Source: Cyclobacteriaceae bacterium
GTDB lineage: Bacteria > Bacteroidota > Bacteroidia > Cytophagales > Cyclobacteriaceae
DNA length: 64,000 bases
Direction: 5' to 3'
Assembly: GCA_030584025.1 (NCBI GenBank)
Contig: CP129487.1
Coordinates: 1,674,001 to 1,738,000, forward strand
This document shows positions 55,617 to 63,347 of this stretch, in pieces. Numbering within the stretch: the first letter of the stretch is position 1; every line of letters begins with the position of its first letter. The translations under genes and the position numbers were made by a program. The notes under the pieces are model-generated. The model had not been told where the DNA came from and searched no databases. It saw only the letters and a program-made list of their open reading frames with translations.

Positions 55617-55664
55617 ATAGATAGTTTGCCTACAGCTTTAAAATCCAATTCTATAATAATGTAT

Positions 55665-55736
55665 GTCAATTATAATTGACTAAATATAGTAAATAGTAAA
55701 GTATAATTGACATTTGTAAACTATATTTTACTATTT
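55665..55736. promoter_or_regulatory. Operator repeats between the XRE repressor and the transposition operon
   Basis: GTCAATTATAATTGAC at 55665-55680 is a perfect 16-bp palindrome. A half-site TAATTGAC recurs at 55704-55711. AATAGTAAA and its complement TTTACTATT flank the half-site. Further on, TTTGA-TCGG-TCAAA (about 55864-55877) is another short inverted repeat. These are probable binding sites for the divergent XRE protein. Confidence 0.55.
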
Positions 55737-55903
55737 TCTTGCTTTTATCACATAAAATTTGGTGCTTCATACTTCAACTATATCTAAATAAAAAGTCGTG
55801 AAACAGAACATTCTAGTAGTTGAATTACCAAAACAAAACACTTCGGTGCGTCATTTGAGTCATTTGATCGGTCAAATTTTTGGTAATTATAAACTATTAG
55901 AAT

Positions 55904-56305
55904 ATGAATCCTTTAAATTCCGAAAGCCCTTGCAAAAGCTTGCAAGGGTTGATTCATGATATCCATGAATCATCTTTATCCCAAGAAGTAACGTTCACTG
56001 AACAAAGAAGGAAGCTCAAGATAAGATTAGAAGACTTCCTTTTAAAAAGTATGCTATGGAAGTCGCATGGCGTTCAGATGAAATTCTCCTTTTTTGATAA
56101 TGAAGCAAACTACATCGATCAAATGCTTCAATCAAAAGCCAATTCTTTTGGTTATTTCATAATTAATCTACAAAAGACAAATAACCCTGAGCTTATCAAT
56201 CAAGCTTTAACTGAAATTGATGAGGAGAGATGCCTTTACAGGAAATTAATCATTTCACGTGAGGGCCTTAACAAAATCCTGCTGCATATAACGCAGAACG
56301 CATAG
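55904..56305 (+). CDS. Unknown small protein, first gene of the transposition operon
   Basis: The 133-residue protein is largely helical (VTFTEQRRKLKIRLEDFLL, residues about 32-55; INQALTEIDEERCLYRKL near the C-terminus) and without recognisable motifs. It precedes the transposase gene by 24 bp. It could be a DNA-binding or accessory factor, but the sequence does not say. A GTG-initiated overlapping frame upstream was not accepted. Confidence 0.6.
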   Translation: MNPLNSESPCKSLQGLIHDIHESSLSQEVTFTEQRRKLKIRLEDFLLKSMLWKSHGVQMKFSFFDNEANYIDQMLQSKANSFGYFIINLQKTNNPELINQALTEIDEERCLYRKLIISREGLNKILLHITQNA

Positions 56306-56329
56306 TCAAAACACATAAATTCCCAAATC

Positions 56330-58333
56330 ATGAATACTTCATTAATTGGCTCTTGGAGAGCACAGAAATTTTACAAAATTAAATCACCGGTAAGTGGTTC
56401 GGTTAGATTGTACATATCTGTTGGTCTTTTAATCAGTCGGTTTGGTTGGAATACCAAATCACTGCGCAATGGGCTATCCAGGAATGGTAATGGTCGTAGC
56501 AACTATTATAATTCATTCAGGGATGGTGATGCAATTATGGTTGACTATGATTCACTACCAAAGAACGGCAAAACTAAAATTAAGCTGCCCAACTCTGCAA
56601 CCGAGGCTTATGAATTATTACTAGCCGATAGCAAACTACAGGAGGACATTAACAAAGAATTCGAATTCCAAAATTTAAAAATGACGTTCGAAGACTTATA
56701 CAATAATCAATGGCCGCGCTATCTGAAGTTTTATACTGAAAAAATTCAGGAACAGGCAGAGAGGATTCTTTACGCCAAAACACATTCTTTAATAGTAGGA
56801 ATTTTAGCTTGTATTAAATCAAAGTGGCCATTAAAGATGGTATTTGCAGCCTATAGGCAAGTAATGACCAATGAAATTGATTCTGATAGAGAGCCTATTT
56901 TCTATACGTTCAACTATGTGTATTTTTTAAGGAAGCTTTCTACTTGCCGGAGAAAGGGGATTCCAGAAGCTCTCATACACGAGATGCGAGGGATTCCTCG
57001 CGAATTCCAAGTTAAGATGACAGGTCAAATTAAAGCATTTATACGTAAGCTATTAAGAAGCCCACAGCGGTTACTTATACGTAAAATTGTCAAAAGGGTA
57101 GAATCGACTTTCGGGGTGTCTTTGTCTCATTCCACAATTAAAACGATTAAAAAGAATTCGCTTGATCGCAATGTTTTAGAATATGATGCTAATGGGAAGG
57201 AGTGGGGTCGTCAGAATGGTCTTCCCAAAATCATTCGCTTCTTAGCTGAGAATGCAGGAGAACAATTTCAAGGTGACTGGTATAAGACACAAATATACTG
57301 CCTTAAAAATGGTATTGTTATACGTCTATGGGCTTACATAGTTTTGGACGTTTTTTCAAAGAAAATGGTGGGTTGGGCATTGGCAGAGCGAAGACTTGCA
57401 GCTCAAGCCAAACAGGCATTTAAAATGGCATTTGCGGACCATTGCATTTTACCTGAGGAAATAATTGTGGATAATGATTCCGTTTACAAAAGAGGAATCT
57501 TTAAACGCTTCTGGAGAAGGCTTAATAATTTGGGTGTAGTTACAACCAAGTCGCAACCAAACATACCCACTTGGAAAGCAGAAATTGAATCATCATTTGC
57601 GGTATTTCAAAAATTACATTCCGACAAACCTTGGTACATAGGAGAGGATATACAGAGTAAGAATAAAGCAGGTAATCCCGCTAATGAGATTAGGAAAAAA
57701 TTGTATAAAGAAAAGAAGGCTATGCTTTCTGAAAGAGAGATACACATAGAATTCGCCAAGATGGTACAGGAATATAATGAAATGACTAACGACAGAAGGA
57801 AAAAGATTGCTCCAAAAGACACCTTTCGCCTAAACCCGTCAAAGCGCTCCATTAACTTACAGGTATGGATGATTCCTTTGCTATTCTGGATGGCTAAAAC
57901 CAAGAAAAGAATTAAAAATGACGGAAGAATCGATTTGCAAATTAATAACGTAGAGTACTGTTACCAGGTAACAAAAGCCGAAATGCTTTGGAAACATAAG
58001 AATACAGATGTGCGAATGTGTTATGACCCAAACGACCTTTCAAAGATACATATTTTCGAAAGGGGTACATTAAATTATATCGGTGAGATAGAGCCTAGAA
58101 TGGTTATGACGAGAAACAACAAAAAAGAGGTCTTTAAAAAGCAAAGACGAATACTTCGCGAAGCGCAGCAGTATCTTGCGGATGCCCGGAAACTTGATGA
58201 AGACTTGGCAGCAGGTGTTCAACCTGATCGCAAACCAATTAGTCGAGAAAGCCTTGCTGACAAACAATTGAAGCGTAGAATGCGATTAGAAAAATTCGAA
58301 AAACTGGTCGATGAAGTTGAGATTCATCCATAA
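56330..58333 (+). CDS. TnsB/Mu-type DDE transposase
   Basis: The 667-residue protein has an N-terminal domain, an HTH-bearing linker (residues about 200-280) and an RNase H-like catalytic core. The acidic triad is D in FQGDWYKTQI (about residue 317), D in IIVDNDSVYKRG (about 384) and E in WKAEIESSFAVFQ (about 421). A C-terminal Mu-C-like beta-barrel follows, then a basic, helical tail that probably contacts the ATPase partner. Length is close to TnsB (about 700) and longer than TniA. It would cut and join transposon ends. Residues SHSTIKTIKKNS suggest an end-binding HTH. Confidence 0.85.
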   Translation: MNTSLIGSWRAQKFYKIKSPVSGSVRLYISVGLLISRFGWNTKSLRNGLSRNGNGRSNYYNSFRDGDAIMVDYDSLPKNGKTKIKLPNSATEAYELLLADSKLQEDINKEFEFQNLKMTFEDLYNNQWPRYLKFYTEKIQEQAERILYAKTHSLIVGILACIKSKWPLKMVFAAYRQVMTNEIDSDREPIFYTFNYVYFLRKLSTCRRKGIPEALIHEMRGIPREFQVKMTGQIKAFIRKLLRSPQRLLIRKIVKRVESTFGVSLSHSTIKTIKKNSLDRNVLEYDANGKEWGRQNGLPKIIRFLAENAGEQFQGDWYKTQIYCLKNGIVIRLWAYIVLDVFSKKMVGWALAERRLAAQAKQAFKMAFADHCILPEEIIVDNDSVYKRGIFKRFWRRLNNLGVVTTKSQPNIPTWKAEIESSFAVFQKLHSDKPWYIGEDIQSKNKAGNPANEIRKKLYKEKKAMLSEREIHIEFAKMVQEYNEMTNDRRKKIAPKDTFRLNPSKRSINLQVWMIPLLFWMAKTKKRIKNDGRIDLQINNVEYCYQVTKAEMLWKHKNTDVRMCYDPNDLSKIHIFERGTLNYIGEIEPRMVMTRNNKKEVFKKQRRILREAQQYLADARKLDEDLAAGVQPDRKPISRESLADKQLKRRMRLEKFEKLVDEVEIHP

Positions 58334-58362
58334 AACGACTTAATCCTAAATTTAATAAAGGT

Positions 58363-59301
58363 ATGAAAAATCTATATGAAAAGTTTTCGTCTATCGATTT
58401 GCTTAATTTTCTATTTACTAAAATAGGCTTTATGTTTTCCTCACAGCAATATATTACTGCCATTTTAGACGAGGCGAAGCGTAGATCAAGAATGGTTGCC
58501 ATTCTAGGTAGGGAAGGTATGGGTAAATCTTCGGCAATTGCCCATTATATACAGGATCATCCTGAAGTTTATTACTTAAGGATTGGTACTACCTATACCA
58601 TCTCGAGTTTATTTAATGAGATGATAAGCCAACTCTCCGGGGCTTACCCCGGTGTCACAGATACTCTATTTGTGAAGATGAAACTGGTCAGTTACTTACT
58701 GACCAAGGATAATACTAAGAAGCTAATTGTTATTGATGATGCGGGGAGATTAAGTCCAAGAGCATTATCAACATGGTTCGAGCTACGTGACAATACCATT
58801 CAGACAACCGGATTCGTATTTATTGGACTTGATTACTTTCAAAAAAATTTGTTAAAGGCCAGAAAGAATGGAGTACCAGGAATAGCAGAATTTTATCGTA
58901 GAGTCGAGAACTGGTACACTGTGCCTTCTTTGAAAAAGCATGAAATAGCTGCTTATGGAGCTCACCATAAACTAACAGAGGATCAAATACTTTTATTACA
59001 TAGCTCATCCATAGACACGATTGCAGAACTGGAAAATATGACACAAGCTCTTTTAGAAGAAGTTGAACTGGCGAAGCTTGAGCAAAGGTCACCTAAAAAG
59101 GTAGGAGTTCCTGGACAATCACTAATTAATTCAGGGGCACAAACTACTCAAAAATATAGTAGGGTAGATGAAGATGAGGATGAAGAGGATAAACTTGAGG
59201 AAGAAATTGCAAGAAAGAAAAGGGAATCAGCCAAGAGAGCTCGGGAAGCTAAGAAATCTAAGGTAAGAAAATCGTCTACCAGTGATGTTGAACCTGTTTA
59301 A
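58363..59301 (+). CDS. TnsC/MuB-type AAA+ ATPase
   Basis: The 312-residue protein has Walker A GREGMGKS (residues 49-56), Walker B KLIVIDD (about 120-126), a sensor strand GFVFIGLDYF and an arginine pair in FYRRVENW. A C-terminal tail of alternating acidic and basic blocks (EDEDEEDKLEEE then KKRESAKRARE) follows. TnsC and MuB coat target DNA, pick insertion sites and activate TnsB/MuA. It starts 29 bp after the transposase stop. Confidence 0.84.
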   Translation: MKNLYEKFSSIDLLNFLFTKIGFMFSSQQYITAILDEAKRRSRMVAILGREGMGKSSAIAHYIQDHPEVYYLRIGTTYTISSLFNEMISQLSGAYPGVTDTLFVKMKLVSYLLTKDNTKKLIVIDDAGRLSPRALSTWFELRDNTIQTTGFVFIGLDYFQKNLLKARKNGVPGIAEFYRRVENWYTVPSLKKHEIAAYGAHHKLTEDQILLLHSSSIDTIAELENMTQALLEEVELAKLEQRSPKKVGVPGQSLINSGAQTTQKYSRVDEDEDEEDKLEEEIARKKRESAKRAREAKKSKVRKSSTSDVEPV

Positions 59302-59339
59302 TTCGAAATAAGCAATATAGTTTTTATTGAATAAACAAT

Positions 59340-59858
59340 ATGAACATCGATGAGTCCTTTATTGAAATCGAGTGGAGTACAGCTTTTCAATTCATCTTAG
59401 AAAAAAATAGAGATGACTTAAATTCCGTTTTGATCGTCAGATCCGACCAGCCAGAAAAAGTGATTAAATTCAGGCAATACTTATCATCCTTACCCAATTG
59501 CCACTTCATCAAGCTTGGAATCAGTTGTGAAATGGATAAAATCTATCAAATCCTATTTGAGAATTTGGGGTGTTCTTCAATTAAGCCATTTACTAAAGTG
59601 CTAGGGCAAAATATTTCTGTAATTGTAAAAAAAGTTATAGAAACTCGATCAGAAATATTGATTGTTATAGATAATTGTCAACATCTGGAATTCAAAAAAG
59701 TATTTGGTTTGATCGGATTGGTCCTTGAATTAAGATGCTTTGCTCAATTTATTTTCATTTTACCCGATGACTACTCCGCTAAATGGGAAAGGGAGTGTGC
59801 AAAATTTAAAGGTAAACTCTTTGCAAAGATCATTATGAATCATTATAAATTCATATAG
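59340..59858 (+). CDS. Degenerate AAA-like paralogue of the TnsC-type ATPase
   Basis: The 172-residue protein parallels the preceding ATPase element by element. A strand VLIVRSD stands where Walker A should be, then HFIKLGISCEMDKIYQILFENL matches YYLRIGTTYTISSLFNEMISQL, Walker B-like ILIVIDN follows, and QFIFILPDDY matches FVFIGLDYF. The Gly-Lys-Ser loop is gone (RSDQPEKVI), the Walker B acidic pair is D-N, and it ends soon after the sensor strand. It should not hydrolyse ATP and may act as a cap, regulator or adaptor in TnsC filaments (inference). Confidence 0.7.
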   Translation: MNIDESFIEIEWSTAFQFILEKNRDDLNSVLIVRSDQPEKVIKFRQYLSSLPNCHFIKLGISCEMDKIYQILFENLGCSSIKPFTKVLGQNISVIVKKVIETRSEILIVIDNCQHLEFKKVFGLIGLVLELRCFAQFIFILPDDYSAKWERECAKFKGKLFAKIIMNHYKFI

Positions 59859-59859
59859 T

Positions 59860-61008
59860 ATGATTAATTTATCCCCTGTTGAAATACTTAAACATCAATA
59901 TATTATACCAAGTAGCCTAAGTATGCTCAAGTTTGCTAAAGCGGCCGGAATAGACGATACTGCCGTTAGAAATGTTGTCTCTTGTAAACGCATGATGAGC
60001 TCTAGGTTCATTTCTAAATTAGCTAGGTTCACAGGGACCAATCCAATGTATTGGCACGAATTACAAGTCGCCTATCAATTCTCCAAATATCTGGCTCAAA
60101 ACACAAGAAGACCTATAATTTCTAAAATTAAAGCAAAACCGAAACGCATTTTTTATCCGAACAATCAATTGAATCTTCATGCACATGAGGTACTGCACAA
60201 GAATTATACACTTGAAGAGAGAAGTCAATCCATAATAGACCAGCGGATTTTAAATAGAATATTAAGTGGAACTAAAAGAATAAATTTTAAGACAGCCTTT
60301 AAATTATCATCCGTATTCAAAGAATCCAACCCGATACACTGGCTTAAAATTCAACTTGCACTTGACATTGATCAATACATTGAAAAAAGAGCAAAAATAC
60401 CTGAACAACTAAAGTTCGACTTGCTAGATTACAAGAATAATTTACAAAACCAACCTTCTACTAATCAGGAATCACTTCTTCATCCGGGGATTACTTTAAA
60501 CAGTTCCATCATAATTCCTTCTAAAATCCGACTAATTGAATGGAGTCATATATTCTCTATTGGAAAGAAAAGACTTAGGAATATCCTGCATGGGAAGGAT
60601 GATTTAAGTCTAGACCTTAGCATAAAGCTGAGTCAGCTTTTTGATACAGCTCCTACACATTGGCTAAATTTGCAACTATTGTATTATACCAATCTTAAGG
60701 TGCCTTATGTAACTAATGAACGTATAGACTTAAGCAAGAGAAGGGTAGGTGTTAGGGAAAATGTGATGAAGCCTGGAGATGTACTTTATGAGAATTATCT
60801 TTTTCCTATGCGTTGGAAGGTGCATGAATTTGCTTCTCATATTGGTGTCAAGGTTACAAGACTTGATCACTTGAAGCAAGGTTCGGTCAACATTGATTTT
60901 GATCTGGCATTGAGAATTAGTGAAGCTTTAGGGATGGATCCAATGTTCTGGTTGAAGCTCCAACTAGTCTATTCAATTAAACACAACAAAAGTTTGCCTT
61001 TAAGGTAA
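59860..61008 (+). CDS. Protein of four tandem HigA-type HTH domains
   Basis: The 382-residue protein is made of four repeats of the HigA/XRE antidote fold. Each ends in a W-x-x-(L/I)-Q signature at W65, W161, W268 and W364, so the period is 96-107 residues. Repeat 4 keeps the classic HigA opening (MKPGDVLYENYLFP), and repeat 3 keeps LHPGITLNSSIIIP. Typical HigA is a single domain of about 100 residues paired with a toxin; no HigB toxin is here. It starts 1 bp after the pseudo-ATPase stop, so it is surely co-expressed. Four HTHs in a row could read a long target sequence, replacing TniQ/TnsD as target selector (inference). Confidence 0.82.
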   Translation: MINLSPVEILKHQYIIPSSLSMLKFAKAAGIDDTAVRNVVSCKRMMSSRFISKLARFTGTNPMYWHELQVAYQFSKYLAQNTRRPIISKIKAKPKRIFYPNNQLNLHAHEVLHKNYTLEERSQSIIDQRILNRILSGTKRINFKTAFKLSSVFKESNPIHWLKIQLALDIDQYIEKRAKIPEQLKFDLLDYKNNLQNQPSTNQESLLHPGITLNSSIIIPSKIRLIEWSHIFSIGKKRLRNILHGKDDLSLDLSIKLSQLFDTAPTHWLNLQLLYYTNLKVPYVTNERIDLSKRRVGVRENVMKPGDVLYENYLFPMRWKVHEFASHIGVKVTRLDHLKQGSVNIDFDLALRISEALGMDPMFWLKLQLVYSIKHNKSLPLR

Positions 61009-61055
61009 ATGTTATCATTTTTTTAATCTTAAGTGCCGCGTAATCCCTTTTCATA

Positions 61056-61316
61056 TTAGCCTTTTAGTAATAGTCCAACCACAATATGATGGTCATTTTT
61101 ATTGCTTAAGTATCCAGCAAAAGCAGTTACAAGAGGCACTTTAAAGTAAAAATTTCGTATTTCAACCGAACAGTTGACGTTTTTGATAATATCACTATGA
61201 TCTGTTATGCACATTTTTAATTGTCCATCAAACACAGATTTAATTGTCTCAACTAATGCAATAGATCCAAAGATATCGATTCTTCGATTTTGATAAAAAG
61301 AGTTATATAATTTATA
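61056..61316 (-). pseudogene. Coding remnant without a start codon, right edge of the island
   Basis: An 86-codon frame on the minus strand, closed upstream by TAA, reads NRRIDIFGSIALVETI, CSVEIRNFYFKVPLVTAF and ends HHIVVGLLLKG. It looks protein-like, but no ATG, GTG or TTG precedes its folded part; the first ATG is at 61214. It is probably the 3' end of a gene cut by insertion or deletion. The rest of 61009-61346 shows two TTTAATTGTC repeats and no further gene. Confidence 0.42.
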
Positions 61317-61346
61317 TTATGTTAAGTTAATGTTTTATGAATTAAC

Positions 61347-63347
61347 CTACCCTTTGGCTGTTGGCACGCTCACGGTAAACCGGGCAAACTGTCCCGGCTC
61401 ACTTTCAACGGCTACGCTCCCGCCCATAGCGGCCACGCTTTTGCTCACCAGGTACAGTCCGAGGCCGGCACCTTGTGCTTTCGTGTGCCCCCGGTAAAAC
61501 ATTTCAAACACGCGAGCTTTGTTTTTATCGTCAATACCAATGCCGTTGTCGTGTACAACCAACTCAACCGTTTCTTTTTCTTTTGTAATGGCAAGTTCAA
61601 TTGCTGGTTTTCCGTTTTCGCGTAACGTGCTGTATAGCATGGCGTTTTCCAGCATGGGCACAAGTATATGTTCTTCCAGCGCTGGCATGGCGTAAAACTC
61701 CAGCTTGTCGTCCATGGCAATGCTTAGCGTAATGTCCTTCTCCTTTAGTTCGGCTCCAAACTGTATCCGCACCAATTCCTCCAGACTTGCCTTCGTGTAC
61801 TTCCGCGGGGTTTTATCCTTACCAATGTCGCTAATAGAAATCAGGCGCTTCAACACGGCATCCAGGTTGGTGGTGGCCAACATCACTTTACTCAACAGTT
61901 CTTCCTGTGGAATATGACCGGCCAGGCTACACAAACCTAAAATGGATCGCAGCGGAGCGCGCATATCGTGAGCCGAGCGGTACAGAAAGGTATCGAGCTC
62001 GCGGTTGGTTTCAGCCAACATGGCGGTGCGTTTTTCTACAATCTTTTCCAGGTTCTCATTGATGGCCTGCACCTCTTCATTCGCTGCCTTCAACGCCCTC
62101 GCCTGCCTGCGCAAGCGGCCGCTGAAGGTGATCAGCAACACAATCATTACCCCAAAAACGGCCAGTAATCCCAACACCAAAAACAACCGCTGCCTGAACT
62201 GACGTTGCTCTTCTAACCGGGTTGACTCGGCTTCAATCAGTTGAGTCTCCAGGTTTTCGATATCAAAATATTTCTCTTTCAATGAATTAATCAGTGCCCG
62301 GTAATCTTCCTGATTTTTAAAAAACTTCGATTCGTTTTCGATCAGCAATTTCTCTAGCATGTCCAGGTCATTCAGCAAGCCTGCACGCTCCACCGGCCCC
62401 AGGTTGGTAAATCCTTGCTCCAGCTTTTCGGTGATGAGTTTAATCTTTTCATCAAAACTTTCTCGGTTAAAGCCCAACGCCTCACTTTCTTGTGTAGCCT
62501 GTCGGATGAGGTTACGGATATCTTCGGCTACAAAAGATGAATCGGATATGTTGCCAACAAACACTTCGGGTTCCCTCCCTTCAGCTTTTCGATGTTGCTC
62601 TTCAAGTTCTTTAAACTTGGCATCCACCCGGGCTAATTCCTGGGCACTAAGCTTGGTGAAATCCTTATTCCGCATCACGGCATAAAAAACCGTAAGCGAT
62701 TGAATGGAGTCTAACTGCGACAGGTTGAATTTTTCTTCTGCTTTGGCAACAGGTTCCTGTGCAGGTGTGGCGCTGGCTACCACTTCGGGGCGCACAAATA
62801 AGGTCTGTTCACCGTTAACGGTGGTGAGTTGTGAAACCACATACGGGGGCACCTTGAATTGCCCGGTTGCCTTTACCTCTTCCTGCAACGGAATTGGAAA
62901 CACGGCTCTCCCCTGCTGATCAGTGGTGATCTGAACATCGGTTGCTCCACTGAAATACACGCGCTGCTGCGGCACGGGTTTACCGTCTTCAAATTTTACC
63001 GCAAGCCGCACTTCCTTGTAGCGCTTCTTTCGCAATACAATTTGCAGCACCCCTTTAGCCATGCTCCACGAATCCACTTCGTATTGCTGATCTTTTACTC
63101 CAATGTTTTTTACCGGCAAGGCACTGGCAGCAATCTCGGTGATTACTGATCCTTTGTTTCCGGTGTTGATGTAAGGTGCGCCATCCAGTGAAACTTCAGC
63201 AAATGCAAAGGGTTGTAATTGTTCGTTCAGGGTTTTGATCTGCAACACCTGCTTTTGCTGTGCGCATACTAAAAACGCACTGCTGATGAACACAAGGAAT
63301 AGCAGCCCAACCCGTAATCGAAATAATATGGTAACGCGCTTAGTCAA
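61347..63347 (-). CDS. Exported-sensor histidine kinase
   Basis: The 666-residue protein has a signal segment (residues about 9-29, ending VCAQQ) and two beta-sandwich-like periplasmic domains (about 30-190). A coiled coil, a TM helix (about 388-408), another coiled coil and a HisKA-like domain (SAHDMRAPLRSI) follow. The HATPase has MLENAMLY, HDNGIGIDD and GAGLGLYLV. Its start overlaps the end of the PD40 gene by 8 bp, so the two are translated together and may form a cell-envelope sensing pair. Codon use looks different from the island and marks return to core sequence. Confidence 0.85.
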   Translation of the reverse strand: MTKRVTILFRLRVGLLFLVFISSAFLVCAQQKQVLQIKTLNEQLQPFAFAEVSLDGAPYINTGNKGSVITEIAASALPVKNIGVKDQQYEVDSWSMAKGVLQIVLRKKRYKEVRLAVKFEDGKPVPQQRVYFSGATDVQITTDQQGRAVFPIPLQEEVKATGQFKVPPYVVSQLTTVNGEQTLFVRPEVVASATPAQEPVAKAEEKFNLSQLDSIQSLTVFYAVMRNKDFTKLSAQELARVDAKFKELEEQHRKAEGREPEVFVGNISDSSFVAEDIRNLIRQATQESEALGFNRESFDEKIKLITEKLEQGFTNLGPVERAGLLNDLDMLEKLLIENESKFFKNQEDYRALINSLKEKYFDIENLETQLIEAESTRLEEQRQFRQRLFLVLGLLAVFGVMIVLLITFSGRLRRQARALKAANEEVQAINENLEKIVEKRTAMLAETNRELDTFLYRSAHDMRAPLRSILGLCSLAGHIPQEELLSKVMLATTNLDAVLKRLISISDIGKDKTPRKYTKASLEELVRIQFGAELKEKDITLSIAMDDKLEFYAMPALEEHILVPMLENAMLYSTLRENGKPAIELAITKEKETVELVVHDNGIGIDDKNKARVFEMFYRGHTKAQGAGLGLYLVSKSVAAMGGSVAVESEPGQFARFTVSVPTAKG

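Larger units (their letters stand above)
55224..61008 (+). mobile_element. Tns/Mu-like transposon with XRE repressor, TnsB, TnsC, pseudo-TnsC and a four-HigA protein
   Basis: The extent given is the span of co-arranged genes; terminal inverted repeats and target duplications could not be located by eye. The five plus-strand genes from 55904 to 61008 are spaced 1-38 bp apart and would be one transcript. The set has the two enzymes needed for DDE replicative transposition but no TnsA, TniQ/TnsD, resolvase or Cas gene. The element is AT-rich relative to the flanking chromosome and lies in an island with other transposon debris. Confidence 0.72.

Noticed and set aside
55798..55959. GTG-initiated 53-residue frame upstream of the first element gene
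   Set aside because: It overlaps the 55904 gene out of frame and has no ribosome-binding site or motif; it could be a leader peptide but evidence is too thin.
55224..61008. A CRISPR-associated transposon
   Set aside because: No Cas12k, Cascade or TniQ gene and no CRISPR repeat array is visible in the window.
59860..61008. A conventional HigBA toxin-antitoxin module
   Set aside because: No HigB-like toxin is adjacent and the protein has four HigA domains rather than one.
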